Shown piece after piece: positions 8,133 to 18,149 of a stretch of 64,000 nucleotides of DNA. The notes below the pieces were generated by a model. That model saw only the letters and a list, made by a program, of their open reading frames with translations, had not been told where the DNA came from and ran no database searches. The position numbers and the translations under genes are program-made. The first letter of the stretch is position 1. Every line of letters begins with the position of its first letter. The stretch comes from Sphingobacteriaceae bacterium GW460-11-11-14-LB5. Lineage in GTDB: Bacteria > Bacteroidota > Bacteroidia > Sphingobacteriales > Sphingobacteriaceae. The stretch is taken from contig CP021237.1 in NCBI GenBank assembly GCA_002151545.1, positions 2,232,001 through 2,296,000 of the forward strand, read 5' to 3'.

Positions 8133-10268
8133 ATGAATGTAATAAAAAAATCGTTCGATTTGGGCGATGGCAGAATTGTAGAAATTGAAACTGGTAAATT
8201 GGCTAAACAGGCTGATGGTTCGGTTGTGGTAAAAATGGGCGATACGATGTTGTTAGCAACTGTAGTATCAACTGTTGGCGCTAAACCAGGTACTGATTTT
8301 TTACCTTTATCGGTTGATTATCAGGAAAAATATGCGGCTACAGGCCGTATCCCAGGAGGCTTTTTACGTCGCGAAGCAAGATTATCTGATTACGAGGTAT
8401 TAATCTCTCGTTTAGTGGATAGAGCTTTACGCCCAATGTTCCCAAGTGATTATCACTCTGATACACAGGTGATGATTTCATTAATCTCTGCTGATAAAGA
8501 TATCATGCCAGATTGTTTGGCAGGTTTAGCGGCATCTGCTGCATTATCAGTTTCTGATATCCCTTTCAATGGTCCAATTTCTGAAGTACGTGTTGCAAAA
8601 ATCGATGGTAAATTAATCATCAATCCGAAAGCTAGCGAACTGGAACGTGCAACTTTAGAGTTTATGGTTGCTGGTTCGGCTAACGATATAGGCATGGTTG
8701 AAGGTGAGTGTGATGAAATTCAGGAAGACGAAATGGTTGAGGCTTTAAAATTTGCACACGATGCAATTAAAGTTCAATGTGCCGTTCAGGTTGAATTAAC
8801 TGAAGCTACCGGCAAAACGGTTAAACGCGAATACAGTCACGAAGACCACGATGCGGATTTAAAAGCTAAAGTTTATGCTGATACTTACGATAAAGTTTAT
8901 GCTGTAGCAAAAGCTGGTGGCAATAAAGATGTTCGTAAAGAAGGTTTCACCGCGATCATTAACGAATTCTTCGAAGCAATGCCAGAAGATACTGCAGATT
9001 TAACTAAAGCAATGGCTAAACATTATTATCATGATGTTCAGTATGATGCCATCAGAAACTTATTGTTGGATGAAGGTATCCGTTTAGATGGTCGTAAGAC
9101 TACAGAAATCCGCCCAATCTGGAGTGAAGTTGGTTATTTACCTGCTGCACACGGTTCGGCTGTATTTACACGTGGCGAAACGCAATCATTAACTTCAGTT
9201 ACTTTAGGTAGCAAAGATGATGAGCAAATGATTGACGGTGCTTTCTTTAATGGTTATAACAAATTCTTATTGCACTATAATTTCCCTGGTTTCTCAACTG
9301 GTGAGGTTAGACCAAACAGAGGCGCTGGCCGTCGCGAAATTGGTCACGGTGCTTTAGCACAACGTTCATTGAAAAAAGTATTGCCTCAAGGTGAAGCAAA
9401 TCCTTATACCATCCGTGTGGTTTCTGATATCTTAGAATCAAACGGTTCATCATCAATGGCAACTGTTTGTGCTGGTACATTAGCATTAATGGATGCAGGT
9501 ATTAAAATCAAATCGCCAGTATCTGGTATCGCAATGGGTTTAATTACTGATGAGAAAACCGGTAAATATGCAATCCTTTCTGATATTTTAGGTGATGAAG
9601 ATCACTTAGGTGATATGGACTTTAAAGTAACCGGTACCGAGCATGGTATTGTTGCTTGCCAGATGGACTTAAAAATCAATGGTTTATCTTACGAAGTTTT
9701 AACTAAAGCTTTGTTACAGGCTAAAGATGGTCGTTTACACATCTTAAACGAGATGAAGAAAACCATCAGTACACCTAATGAAGATTACAAACCACATGCG
9801 CCACGTATTGTTTCTTTAACTATTGATAAAGAATTTATCGGAGCAATTATCGGCCCTGGAGGTAAAATTATCCAGGAAATGCAACGCGAAACCGGTGCTT
9901 CAATCTCTATCGAAGAAGTTGATGGTAAAGGTATTGTGGAAGTATTTGCTGATAACAAAGCCGCTATTGATGCAGCAGTTACCCGTATCCGTAATATCGT
10001 AGCTAAACCAGAAATTGGCGAAATTTACCAGGGTAAAGTAAAATCAATTATGCCATTCGGTGCGTTTGTTGAGGTGATGCCAGGTAAAGATGGTTTATTA
10101 CACATCTCTGAAATTTCATGGGAACGTTTAGAAACCATGGATGGTGTGCTAAAAGAAGGTGATAAAATCGAGGTTAAATTATTAGACATCGATAAACAAG
10201 GTAAAATGAAACTTTCCCGTAAAGTTTTATTGCCAAGACCTGAAAAACCAGCAGCGCCACAAGCTTAA
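8133..10268 (+). CDS. pnp: Polynucleotide phosphorylase
   Basis: PNPase degrades RNA 3' to 5' with phosphate and is a core of RNA turnover. The 711-residue protein has two RNase PH-like domains (about 1-220 and 300-545, with FTRGETQSL and the second-domain catalytic region [16 protein letters not shown]). These are followed by a KH domain (about 555-615, [20 protein letters not shown]) and an S1 domain (about 620-695, [32 protein letters not shown]). The length is normal. It follows rpsO, as in most bacteria. Confidence 0.98.
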   Translation: MNVIKKSFDLGDGRIVEIETGKLAKQADGSVVVKMGDTMLLATVVSTVGAKPGTDFLPLSVDYQEKYAATGRIPGGFLRREARLSDYEVLISRLVDRALRPMFPSDYHSDTQVMISLISADKDIMPDCLAGLAASAALSVSDIPFNGPISEVRVAKIDGKLIINPKASELERATLEFMVAGSANDIGMVEGECDEIQEDEMVEALKFAHDAIKVQCAVQVELTEATGKTVKREYSHEDHDADLKAKVYADTYDKVYAVAKAGGNKDVRKEGFTAIINEFFEAMPEDTADLTKAMAKHYYHDVQYDAIRNLLLDEGIRLDGRKTTEIRPIWSEVGYLPAAHGSAVFTRGETQSLTSVTLGSKDDEQMIDGAFFNGYNKFLLHYNFPGFSTGEVRPNRGAGRREIGHGALAQRSLKKVLPQGEANPYTIRVVSDILESNGSSSMATVCAGTLALMDAGIKIKSPVSGIAMGLITDEKTGKYAILSDILGDEDHLGDMDFKVTGTEHGIVACQMDLKINGLSYEVLTKALLQAKDGRLHILNEMKKTISTPNEDYKPHAPRIVSLTIDKEFIGAIIGPGGKIIQEMQRETGASISIEEVDGKGIVEVFADNKAAIDAAVTRIRNIVAKPEIGEIYQGKVKSIMPFGAFVEVMPGKDGLLHISEISWERLETMDGVLKEGDKIEVKLLDIDKQGKMKLSRKVLLPRPEKPAAPQA

Positions 10269-10278
10269 TAATCGATAC

Positions 10279-10338
10279 GTCATGCTGAACTTGATTCAGC
10301 ATCTGTTTGATAGACCCTGAAATAAATTCAGGGTGACG
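10279..10338. repeat. Palindromic dispersed repeat, copy 1 (CGTCATGCTGAA ... TTCAGGGTGACG)
   Basis: Two hairpins (GCTGAA/TTCAGC and CCCTGAA/TTCAGGG) sit inside an outer CGTCA/TGACG pair. Related copies occur at 10457-10552, 49898-49922 and 56918-56989, with a fragment near 17187-17212. Confidence 0.7.
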
Positions 10339-10352
10339 GACACAAATAATAA

Positions 10353-10384
10353 AACCCTTTCAGTTTTACTGGAAGGGTTTGTTG
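10353..10384 (+). terminator. Terminator after pnp
   Basis: AAACCCTTTCAGTTTTACTGGAAGGGTTTG forms a stem with one mismatch, followed by TTGTTTT. It lies about 90 bases past the pnp stop, beyond the first repeat copy. Confidence 0.65.
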
Positions 10385-10456
10385 TTTTATGTAAAAATTT
10401 AACTTCGGTCTTTCTGACTAAAAACTTTCGCACTTCTTTTGTAACTTGCATCGTAG

Positions 10457-10552
10457 CGTCATGCTGAATTTATTTCAGCATCTTTCTTGCTATTGAGACC
10501 CTGACCTGTAGCGAAGCGGAAAGCTACGCAGTAAATGAATTCAGGGTGACGA
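10457..10552. repeat. Palindromic dispersed repeat, copy 2, with a nested palindrome
   Basis: It has the same outer parts as copy 1 (GTCATGCTGAA...TTCAGCATC, then CCCTGA...TTCAGGGTGACG). An extra GTAGC...GCTAC hairpin (10508-10527) is inserted in the second arm. Copies 1 and 2 make up most of the 343-base spacer between pnp and rpe. Confidence 0.65.
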
Positions 10553-10611
10553 CGTTTATAAATGCTGCCGCAAAAAATAATAGCGGAATTAAGAAACTAA
10601 GAAATAATTAA

Positions 10612-11283
10612 ATGAAATACATCATTGCCCCATCCATACTTTCTGCTGATTTTGGCAATTTACAGCGCGATATTGAAATGATTAACCACAGTGAAGCCGA
10701 CTGGTTCCACGTTGATGTGATGGATGGTGTTTTCGTTCCGAATATTTCTTTTGGTTTCCCGATAATGGCTGCTGTAAAAAAACATGCAACCAAACCTTTA
10801 GATGTACATTTAATGATTATTGATCCGGATAAATACATCGAGGATTTTGCCAAGGCAGGAGCAGACCGAATCACGGTACATTACGAAGCCTGCACACACC
10901 TACATAGAACAATCCAGTTAATTAAAGCATCTGGCTGCAAAGCTGGTGTAGCGCTAAATCCGCATACGCCAGTAAACTTATTGCAGGATGTAATTGAGGA
11001 TCTTGACCTGGTGTTGATTATGTCGGTTAATCCCGGTTTCGGTGGACAGGCTTTCATCCACAATACCTACAAGAAAATAAAGGATTTAAAAGCCTTAATT
11101 CAAGGGCTAAACGAAAACTTAATCATCGAGGTTGATGGTGGTGTTGGTTTACAAAATATTGCGACATTAGTATCAGCAGGTGCCAATGCTTTCGTGGCCG
11201 GAAATGCAGTTTTCGCAACAGATAACCCAACTGAAACCATTTCTAAAATGAAAAACCTGACGGCCAGCACGATAAATATTTAA
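10612..11283 (+). CDS. rpe: Ribulose-phosphate 3-epimerase
   Basis: Rpe interconverts ribulose 5-phosphate and xylulose 5-phosphate in the pentose phosphate pathway. The 223-residue TIM-barrel protein has APSILSADFGNL with the catalytic Asp, HVDVMDGVFVPNISFG with metal-binding His/Asp, LDVHLMI, the phosphate-binding MSVNPGFGGQ, and EVDGGV with the second catalytic Asp. The length is normal. It stands alone after a repeat-rich spacer. Confidence 0.97.
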   Translation: MKYIIAPSILSADFGNLQRDIEMINHSEADWFHVDVMDGVFVPNISFGFPIMAAVKKHATKPLDVHLMIIDPDKYIEDFAKAGADRITVHYEACTHLHRTIQLIKASGCKAGVALNPHTPVNLLQDVIEDLDLVLIMSVNPGFGGQAFIHNTYKKIKDLKALIQGLNENLIIEVDGGVGLQNIATLVSAGANAFVAGNAVFATDNPTETISKMKNLTASTINI

Positions 11284-11366
11284 TTGTTAAATGTTTTATT
11301 GCTAAATTGTTTTTAGGTTGAGGCGGATACCGTTTTCATACCTGATACTTTTGTCTGATACTAAAA

Positions 11367-13793
11367 ATGCTCAAATTTCGGCTAATCCTTTTCCTTTTAA
11401 TTGCTGCTTGCAGTTTTGCTGTTGCACAGCCTTTAGTTAGGGTTTCGGGGATAGTTTACAGTGATGAAAAGTTGCCATTATCGCAGGTGACCGTTATCGT
11501 TCTGGGGCAGGCACAATCAACCATTACAGATGAATTTGGTGTATACACCATTTATTCAAAATCGAGAACCTTTAGTATTAAATATTCGCTTTTGGGCTAC
11601 CAGCCTCAAACCATAAAATTTAGCGAGCGGTCTGGCTCACGGATTACCAAACAGGTAAATTTAATAGCCAATATCAATGAATTAGAGCAGGTTAACATCA
11701 CCAATAAACAGAATCAGTTAAGCAATACCACGACCATTAATATTGCAGATGTTTCATCGATGCCATTGGTTTCGGGCAATTTTGAAACGCTACTGAAAAC
11801 CTTACCCGGCGTATCTACAAATAATGAATTAAGTGCCCAGTATAGCGTTCGCGGAGGTAATTTTGATGAAAATCTGATTTATATCAATGATGTAGAAATT
11901 AACCGACCTGTGTTGATCCGCAACGGACAGCAGGAGGGACTAAGTTTTATCAATTCAGATCTCGTGAGTAAAGCGAAATTTTCTGCAGGTGGCTTTGAAG
12001 CGAAATATGGCGATAAACTTTCTTCTATTCTAGATATCAGGTACGATAAACCCGATAGCAATCAAACCATTTTTAGCACCAGCCTTTTAAATACTTCACT
12101 GACCACTAAAAGGATATTCAAAAACAGTTTCCTGCTGGCTGGTTTACGCTATAAAAACAATTCGAGTGTACTCATTAAACAAGATGAAAAGGGGAGTTAT
12201 AGTCCCAATTTTGCCGACGCTCAATTGCTGTATCAATATGATTTTTCACCGAAATTTAATATCAGCTTTTTAGGCAGTTTTAATCTCGGGCAGTTTAAAT
12301 TGGTGCCCACTAACCGGGAAACACAGTTTGGAACTTTAAATACGACGCTAAGGTTAAATGTTGATTATACTGGACAAGAAATCGATGACTACCGAACTTT
12401 AGGAAGTGCTGTTACGGCTACCTATTCCCCTAAAGCAAACCTGGTGATTAAGTTTATCAATAGTTATTTCAGCACCATAGAAAGAGAACGGTTCGACATT
12501 AACGGCAGTTATGTTTTTGATGAAGTAGATAATACTTTTTCAGGTGAAAATTTTGGCGTGGTTAATAAAAACAGGGGCATTGGCAGTTATTATAATTACG
12601 GAAGAAATAGTTTAAATACACAAATTTTTGCTTCTGAAATAAAAGTAGATCAGAATTTTAATAATCATGTTTTTTCCTGGGGCATAAAATTCGATCAATC
12701 GAAGTATGATGACCATTTAAATGAATACAACTATACTGATTCAGCGGGTTTTATTTTACCGAATAATTCGAAAAATATCACCTTGCAAAATGTGATTAAC
12801 GTGCAGAACAATATCGATATTAAAAACTACAGTGCTTATATCCAGGATAGTTATTCGCTTTCAAATTCGGCAGAACTGCAATTGGGCGCCCGCGCTACCT
12901 ACAGTTCGTTAAGCAAACAGTTGTTAATCAGTCCGAGGATGTTAATTGCTTACCGGCCCAATTCGAACAATAAAATTTTAAGGTTTTCTGCCGGCGTTTA
13001 CAAACAACCGCCTTCCTACCGGACCATTCGTGATTTTTCGGGCGTCCTGAATATCGATCAGAAAGCGCAAAGCTCTTACAATACTTCACTGGGTTATGAA
13101 TATGCTTTTGATGCTTTCGGAACGCGGTTAAAGTTCACTTCGGAGGCTTATTTTAAATATTCTGACCGATTGATCCCCTATAAAATAGATAACCTGAGAA
13201 TTAAATATCTGGCAAATGAGGTATCACGTGGCTATGCTTATGGTGCCGATTTTAGCATTGGCGGAGAGTTTGTTAAAGATTTGGTTTCTTATTTCAGGAT
13301 GTCGGTAATGCATGCCAACGAAGATATTATCGGCGATAGTTATGTACAAAACGGAACGACTATTTACCCTGGCTATTTAAAGCGGCCAACCGATCAACGC
13401 TTAAATTTCTCCATCTTTTTTCAGGATAAACTGTTAAATAGTCCTACGTATAAAGTGCATTTAAATGCCCTTTATGGCTCAAGGTTACCGATAGGTCCGT
13501 CACAAACACCAAGATATTTGGATAAGTTTTTTATTCCATCGTATAAACGTGTAGATATCGGTTTTTCTAAAGATTTTCTTGATGATGCCGCACTGCACAA
13601 ACCTAAGTTTTTAGATAAAAATTTCAGTTCGGTTATACTGTTTTTCGAGGTTTTTAATATGCTGAACATTGACAACACAGTTTCATATCTGTGGCTAAAA
13701 GATGTAGATAATGTGCAGTATGCCATTCCTAATTATTTAACAGGAAGACAATTTAACCTCAAGTTGATCGTGAAATTGAAGAATAAGCCATAA
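11367..13793 (+). CDS. TonB-dependent outer-membrane receptor with carboxypeptidase-like N-terminal domain
   Basis: The 808-residue protein has a signal peptide (LILFLLIAACSFAVAQ, about 5-20), a CarboxypepD_reg-like domain (about 23-105, VRVSGIVYSDEKLPLSQVTVIVLGQAQSTITDEFGVYTI) and a plug domain (about 120-230, GVSTNNELSAQYSVRGGNFDENLIYINDVEI). A large beta-barrel ends in a hydrophobic strand. Such receptors import large nutrients or siderophores with TonB energy. No SusD-like partner is adjacent, so a glycan-utilisation role is not indicated. The substrate is unknown. Confidence 0.92.
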   Translation: MLKFRLILFLLIAACSFAVAQPLVRVSGIVYSDEKLPLSQVTVIVLGQAQSTITDEFGVYTIYSKSRTFSIKYSLLGYQPQTIKFSERSGSRITKQVNLIANINELEQVNITNKQNQLSNTTTINIADVSSMPLVSGNFETLLKTLPGVSTNNELSAQYSVRGGNFDENLIYINDVEINRPVLIRNGQQEGLSFINSDLVSKAKFSAGGFEAKYGDKLSSILDIRYDKPDSNQTIFSTSLLNTSLTTKRIFKNSFLLAGLRYKNNSSVLIKQDEKGSYSPNFADAQLLYQYDFSPKFNISFLGSFNLGQFKLVPTNRETQFGTLNTTLRLNVDYTGQEIDDYRTLGSAVTATYSPKANLVIKFINSYFSTIERERFDINGSYVFDEVDNTFSGENFGVVNKNRGIGSYYNYGRNSLNTQIFASEIKVDQNFNNHVFSWGIKFDQSKYDDHLNEYNYTDSAGFILPNNSKNITLQNVINVQNNIDIKNYSAYIQDSYSLSNSAELQLGARATYSSLSKQLLISPRMLIAYRPNSNNKILRFSAGVYKQPPSYRTIRDFSGVLNIDQKAQSSYNTSLGYEYAFDAFGTRLKFTSEAYFKYSDRLIPYKIDNLRIKYLANEVSRGYAYGADFSIGGEFVKDLVSYFRMSVMHANEDIIGDSYVQNGTTIYPGYLKRPTDQRLNFSIFFQDKLLNSPTYKVHLNALYGSRLPIGPSQTPRYLDKFFIPSYKRVDIGFSKDFLDDAALHKPKFLDKNFSSVILFFEVFNMLNIDNTVSYLWLKDVDNVQYAIPNYLTGRQFNLKLIVKLKNKP

Positions 13794-14239
13794 ACCACTA
13801 AAATATAATTTTTTATCTTTTTGTCTTAGCCAGACAGGCTTACTTTGAAAAGGCTTTGTTTTGTTTTGAAAGTTTGTACTTCACAATGGGCTAGATATTT
13901 CCCTAAGCATTACAGAAACAGGGTAATTTAAACCCGACAGCAACGAAAATACTTTTTTACTGCAAATCACCTGCAAACTCAGCCTGACATTCACAAAAAA
14001 GATTGAAGTGAATGGCGGGGCTGCTGCAACGAAAATGCTTCTTTATCTGCTTTCCGAAACAAAAAAATCAGTGTTTATCTTTTTGCCTTTGTGATTAACA
14101 ATTTCTTTTACAAAAACTGCAACAAAACGCGTTAATTTATCGAGATTTTTAACAAAATTTAATTTTTTATGATACGATTTTATGGGCATAACTGCTTTAA
14201 AAATTTTACATTTACGCCCATAAAACATTATATAATAAG
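13794..14239. repeat. Gene-free spacer with probable dispersed repeat
   Basis: The 446-base spacer before serC has no convincing gene. Around 13990-14035 it has AAAAAAGATTGAAGTGAATGGCGGGG...GCAACGAAAATGC, related to the stretch at 6857-6880, and GCAACGAAAATAC occurs a second time at about 13942. A weak promoter-like TACATTTA lies at 14208-14215. Confidence 0.4.
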
Positions 14240-15313
14240 ATGAAGCATAATTTTGGCGCAGGCCCTTGTATTTTACCTCAAGAAGTGTTTAAACAAGCAG
14301 CTCAGGCTGTTTTAGATTTTAACGATGGATTATCAATTTTAGAGATTTCGCATAGAACAACCGAATTTGAGGCAGTTGTTGCTGAAGCTGATAAGTTGGT
14401 AAAGGAATTATTAAATGTGCCGTCGGGTTATTCCGTTTTATTTTTACAAGGTGGTGCAAGTTTACAGTTTGCAATGGTTCCGATGAACTTATTGGGCGAT
14501 GGACAAACAGCGAGTTACTTAGATTCAGGCGTATGGGCAACCAAAGCATTAAAAGAAGCTAAATTTATCGGAAATGTAAATGTGGTGGCTTCTTCTAAAG
14601 ATGCCAATTACACTTTTATTCCGAAGGATTTTGAAATCCCGGCTGATAGTGCTTATTTCCACTATACGTCAAATAACACCATTTACGGAACTGAGCTTTT
14701 CGAAGTACCTAAAACAAATGTTCCGGTTGTTTGCGATATGTCTTCTGATATTATGAGCCGTGTAATCGATGTTTCCAAATTCGATTTAATTTATGCCGGA
14801 GCGCAAAAAAATGTAGGTCCTGCAGGTTTAACCATCGCTATTGTTAAAAATGAAGTTTTAGGTAAAATTGACCGTAAAATTCCATCGATGCTGAACTACC
14901 AGTCGCATATCGACAATGATTCGATGTACAATACACCTCCTGTTTTCTCTATTTATGTAGCTTTATTAAACCTTCGTTGGTTAAAATCAAAAGGTGGCGT
15001 TGCTGAAATTGAAAAAGAAAATAAGCAAAAAGCTGAGGCACTTTACAGAGAGATAGATCGTAATCCGCTGTTTAAAGGAACCTGTGCAGTTGAAGACCGT
15101 TCTAGAATGAATGTTTGTTTCGTAATGGAAAATCCTGAATTGGAAAAACCATTCTTGAAATATGCTGAAGAGCAGGGTATTGTGGGTATTAAAGGACATA
15201 GAAGTGTTGGTGGTTTCCGTGCTTCGATGTATAATGCATTGCCAATTACAAGTGTACATGCCCTGGTAGATGCCATGCAGGTATTTGAAGAACAACAAGC
15301 AAAAGCAAATTAA
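14240..15313 (+). CDS. serC: Phosphoserine aminotransferase
   Basis: SerC converts 3-phosphohydroxypyruvate and glutamate to phosphoserine, the second step of serine synthesis, and also serves pyridoxal phosphate synthesis. The 357-residue fold type I PLP enzyme starts [16 protein letters not shown]. It has [28 protein letters not shown] and the PLP-lysine motif [13 protein letters not shown] (about 190). It ends in [20 protein letters not shown]. serA follows 76 bases downstream with a repeat between them, so the two form a serine unit. Confidence 0.97.
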   Translation: MKHNFGAGPCILPQEVFKQAAQAVLDFNDGLSILEISHRTTEFEAVVAEADKLVKELLNVPSGYSVLFLQGGASLQFAMVPMNLLGDGQTASYLDSGVWATKALKEAKFIGNVNVVASSKDANYTFIPKDFEIPADSAYFHYTSNNTIYGTELFEVPKTNVPVVCDMSSDIMSRVIDVSKFDLIYAGAQKNVGPAGLTIAIVKNEVLGKIDRKIPSMLNYQSHIDNDSMYNTPPVFSIYVALLNLRWLKSKGGVAEIEKENKQKAEALYREIDRNPLFKGTCAVEDRSRMNVCFVMENPELEKPFLKYAEEQGIVGIKGHRSVGGFRASMYNALPITSVHALVDAMQVFEEQQAKAN

Positions 15314-15321
15314 TTTAAATT

Positions 15322-15376
15322 TTAACCACAGATGATTATGGTGATTATTTATCAGTGTAATCAATTTAATCTGTGC
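15322..15376. repeat. AACCACAGAT...ATCTGTG inverted repeat between serC and serA
   Basis: TTTAACCACAGAT ... TTAATCTGTG is a related copy of the inverted repeats at 3980-4057 and 53351-53396. It fills most of the 76-base serC-serA gap and would fold in the transcript. Confidence 0.55.
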
Positions 15377-15389
15377 TATCATACATACA

Positions 15390-16340
15390 ATGATTAAGAT
15401 ATTAGCAAACGATGGGATTGATCCGATCGGAAAAGAATTATTAGAAAAAGCAGGTTTTCAGGTTGATACCGAGACTGTTCCTCAGGATCAACTGGCTGAA
15501 GCTTTAAAAAACTACGATGCCATTACCGTACGTAGTGCAACAAAAGTTAGAAAAGAATTAATTGATGCCGTTCCAAATATCAAATTAATTGGTAGAGGTG
15601 GAGTAGGTATGGATAATATCGACGTAGAATACGCCCGCAGTCAGGGCATTAACGTGGTAAACACACCAGCTGCATCTTCACTATCAGTTGCCGAATTGGT
15701 TTTTTCTCACTTATTTACCGGTATCAGGTTTTTACAGGATGCCAACCGTAAAATGCCTGTAGAAGGTTCAACCCAATTCAACAACCTTAAAAAAGCTTAT
15801 GCTAAAGGGACTGAATTAAGTGGTAAAACCATTGGTATTATCGGTTTTGGCCGTATCGGTCGCGCTACTGCAAAAGTGGCTTTAGGTTTAGGTATGAATG
15901 TTTTAGCTTATGATTTATATCCTTCAGAATCTGAAATCACTTTAGAATTCCAGGGTGGAAAATCAGTAAGTATTCCAATTAAAACGGTTTCTTTAGATGA
16001 GGTAATTACAGGAAGTGATTTCTTTAGTTTACATACGCCATTTGCCGATAAACCGATTTTAGGCGCAGAAGAGTTTGCTAAAATGAAAAACGGGGTAGGT
16101 ATTGTTAACTGTTCACGCGGTGGCACAATTGATGAGCTGGCTTTAATTGATGCACTAAATTCTGGCAAAGTTTCTTTCGCTGGTTTAGATGTTTTCGATA
16201 ACGAACCTACACCATTGGCAGAAATTTTAACACACCCTAAAATCTCTTTAACACCACATATTGGTGCCTCAACCAACGAAGCGCAAGAACGTATCGGCAC
16301 AGAATTGGCCACGTTGATTATTGAGCATTTTAAGAAATAA
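15390..16340 (+). CDS. serA: D-3-phosphoglycerate dehydrogenase (short, ACT-less form)
   Basis: SerA oxidises 3-phosphoglycerate to 3-phosphohydroxypyruvate, the first step of serine synthesis. The 316-residue protein has the D-2-hydroxyacid dehydrogenase features: IGRGGVGMDNIDVE, the NAD-binding GKTIGIIGFGRIGRATAKVA (about 145-165), the arginine region VNCSRGGTIDE, the acid region DVFDNEPTP and the active-site His in LTPHIGASTNEAQERIG. It ends right after the catalytic core, without the C-terminal ACT or ASB domain that gives serine feedback in E. coli. Serine inhibition of that type is therefore not expected. The pairing with serC supports the call over other 2-hydroxyacid dehydrogenases. 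Confidence 0.93.
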   Translation: MIKILANDGIDPIGKELLEKAGFQVDTETVPQDQLAEALKNYDAITVRSATKVRKELIDAVPNIKLIGRGGVGMDNIDVEYARSQGINVVNTPAASSLSVAELVFSHLFTGIRFLQDANRKMPVEGSTQFNNLKKAYAKGTELSGKTIGIIGFGRIGRATAKVALGLGMNVLAYDLYPSESEITLEFQGGKSVSIPIKTVSLDEVITGSDFFSLHTPFADKPILGAEEFAKMKNGVGIVNCSRGGTIDELALIDALNSGKVSFAGLDVFDNEPTPLAEILTHPKISLTPHIGASTNEAQERIGTELATLIIEHFKK

Positions 16341-16351
16341 TAAATAAATCT

Positions 16352-16387
16352 AGACCTTATAGGTTTTGAAAACCTATAAGGTCTTTA
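16352..16387 (+). terminator. Terminator of the serC-serA unit
   Basis: AGACCTTATAGGTTTT / AAAACCTATAAGGTCT is a near-perfect 16-bp stem 12 bases after the serA stop. It is symmetric and can also serve the convergent small gene at 16400-16546. Confidence 0.8.
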
Positions 16388-16399
16388 GATTGGTCTTTT

Positions 16400-16546
16400 T
16401 TAATCTAACGCATTCGTTAGCACCCAATAGCGATAAGCCAATATTGCTTTCTGAAAAGTTGTAAGCTTATTCGGATCTTTTTTATACAGACTTGGTAAAA
16501 TGGCCTTGTTAATTTTAACCAGGATCTTAAACAGTGACTTTTTCAT
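16400..16546 (-). CDS. Conserved small basic protein (48 residues)
   Basis: On the minus strand, ATG at 16546 to TAA at 16400 encodes MKKSLFKILVKINKAILPS...FQKAILAYRYWVLTNALD. The product is basic and amphipathic. It has the pattern I remember from a family of roughly 50-residue Bacteroidota proteins (KLxxKxNKxxLPS ... FQxAIxxxRYxVTxxALD) of unknown role, sometimes annotated in genomes without experimental basis. It is 27 bases downstream of the gene at 16574-17098, so the two may be co-transcribed, and it ends at the shared hairpin 16352-16387. It is too short for standard ORF cut-offs and easily missed. Confidence 0.75.
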   Translation of the reverse strand: MKKSLFKILVKINKAILPSLYKKDPNKLTTFQKAILAYRYWVLTNALD

Positions 16547-16573
16547 TTGCTTAATTTTTTAAAAACGCTGCTC

Positions 16574-17098
16574 TTAAGCACTACCCTTAGCATTTTCATA
16601 CTGCTGTAACTTCTTATTGAAGAAATAAAATCCACCAGCCATTACTAAAATCAAAAAGACGATAATATAGGTTGATAAACCTCCCTTGTTCTTTTTCTCT
16701 AAATCTTCTTTGAGTTGTGCATTTTGATCCTGCAGTTTTTTAATGGTTTGCATATAACGTTCTATGCGTTCCTGAGAATTATCCGCAACCGCTACTTTCT
16801 GCTGGTTCTGCAAATCTTTATAATCCATCAATACCTTCAGCTCTTTGAAAATATTATTATCAGTTAAAACTACCTGGCGAAGAATTTCATTGGAATTTTT
16901 AATATCACGTTTGGTTTGCCAGCCAAATATTCCGGTTCGCTGATTTAAACTTTCATCATACTGACCAAACTTGGCACTTCTTTCTGCAAGCAATGAATTT
17001 ACTTTAGCACGTTGTGCAGTATAAGCCGTGGTATCTTGCTGCGCAAAGGCATGCATATTCAGCAATAAAGTAATAAACAGATAAAAAAATTTCTTCAT
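16574..17098 (-). CDS. Secreted or membrane coiled-coil protein of unknown function
   Basis: The 174-residue product has a signal peptide (MKKFFYLFITLLLNMHAFAQ) and a helical region with coiled-coil character (about 100-140, ERIERYMQTIKKLQDQNAQLKEDLEKKNKGG). A C-terminal membrane segment (about 143-163, STYIIVFLILVMAGGFYFF) is followed by a basic tail. Topology is probably periplasmic coiled coil anchored by the C-terminus. I do not recognise a named family. It is followed by the 48-residue gene. Confidence 0.75.
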   Translation of the reverse strand: MKKFFYLFITLLLNMHAFAQQDTTAYTAQRAKVNSLLAERSAKFGQYDESLNQRTGIFGWQTKRDIKNSNEILRQVVLTDNNIFKELKVLMDYKDLQNQQKVAVADNSQERIERYMQTIKKLQDQNAQLKEDLEKKNKGGLSTYIIVFLILVMAGGFYFFNKKLQQYENAKGSA

Positions 17099-17186
17099 GC
17101 GGTATAAACGTGAAAAGGGTAGAAGTTGTTTTATTGGTTCATTAGTTCAGTCGTCATTGCTTATTAGTTCCAATATTAAAGAGTTC

Positions 17187-17220
17187 GGCATGCCGAATTT
17201 ATTTCAGCATCTATTTTGCT
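17187..17220. repeat. Fragment of the GCATGCTGAA...TTCAGCATC repeat
   Basis: GGCATGCCGAATTTATTTCAGCATC resembles the first hairpin of the repeat copies near 10.3 and 10.5 kb, with changed bases in one arm. Confidence 0.4.
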
Positions 17221-17266
17221 GTAAAATCCTTTTGTATGAAGCTTGATGAACTATTTAACTAAAAAA

Positions 17267-18046
17267 CTAAGGATGAAACTCCACCCGTACAATATCGCCT
17301 AAATGCAAGCCTAATAAACCACTTGCTTTTCCTTTGTTAATCGCAATTTCCAGATGGTTACTAATGCCGAACAGGCAAAGTTTTTCGCCCTCCTGTACTT
17401 CATTATAATGCCAGCTCAACTGGGTAATGGTTTCGCTTTTTCTAAAGTATAAAGTAAAATCCCTATTCTTCTGGATTTTAGTAAAAAGATCTTTAGTAAT
17501 GTTGGTAATTACGTTGCAAAAAGTATCGATATACACCACACTTCCCCGAATCACATCCCGCTCTATTACAGGATGTAAAAGCATCTTTTGTTCAATCTCT
17601 GCTACAGGTAAACCGATGTCTTTCAGTTTGCCTCCCTTAGCCAGGTGTGTTGCAGCTTTAACAAAAATATCAACCAAAGGGAAGTGCAGGTATTTCAAAT
17701 CCTGCATAATGTTCAGCTCTACCACATCTTCCGGAATATCATCAAAAAGAAGCGAAAAAATACCATTATCAGCCCCTACAAAAAAGTGATCACGATGCTT
17801 TACAGCAATGTATTTAGTGTTTTCGCTATAAACAGAATCAATGCCGATTAGGTGCACCGTGTTCTTCGGAAAGTATGGATAAGCGTTTTTGAGGACGAAG
17901 GCAGCGTACGAAATATTGAATGATGGAACCTCGTGGGTAATATCAACTAAATTAACATTAGGCATAAGACTCAACAGACTACCTTTAAGGGCACTCTGGT
18001 AAAAATCTTTTGAACCTAAATCTGTTGTTAAAGTAATTATCCCCAT
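17267..18046 (-). CDS. S-adenosyl-L-methionine hydrolase (adenosine-forming), DUF62 family
   Basis: Members split S-adenosylmethionine to adenosine and methionine using an activated water; relatives are the fluorinase and chlorinase of actinomycetes. The 259-residue protein starts MGIITLTTDLGSKDFYQSALKGSL, the family N-terminus with the conserved Asp in TTDLG. It continues with FVGADNGIFSLL, VDIFVKAATHLAKGG and the C-terminal IAINKGKASGLLGLHLGD. The frame is open to 18106, but the ATG at 18046 fits the family. It is divergent from phoH. Confidence 0.9.
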   Translation of the reverse strand: MGIITLTTDLGSKDFYQSALKGSLLSLMPNVNLVDITHEVPSFNISYAAFVLKNAYPYFPKNTVHLIGIDSVYSENTKYIAVKHRDHFFVGADNGIFSLLFDDIPEDVVELNIMQDLKYLHFPLVDIFVKAATHLAKGGKLKDIGLPVAEIEQKMLLHPVIERDVIRGSVVYIDTFCNVITNITKDLFTKIQKNRDFTLYFRKSETITQLSWHYNEVQEGEKLCLFGISNHLEIAINKGKASGLLGLHLGDIVRVEFHP

Positions 18047-18149
18047 TAAAAATTCATTATTATTGCTTATTCTTGTGTACAGGCCTAAGCGTCTGCAAAT
18101 ATTCAAATTTTAATTAATATACCCCGATAACTTTTTAAAATACTACAGT

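Noticed and set aside
14043..14228. Minus-strand frame of 61 codons before serC
   Set aside because: It is very rich in Lys, lies in a repeat-bearing spacer and would run across the serC promoter region.
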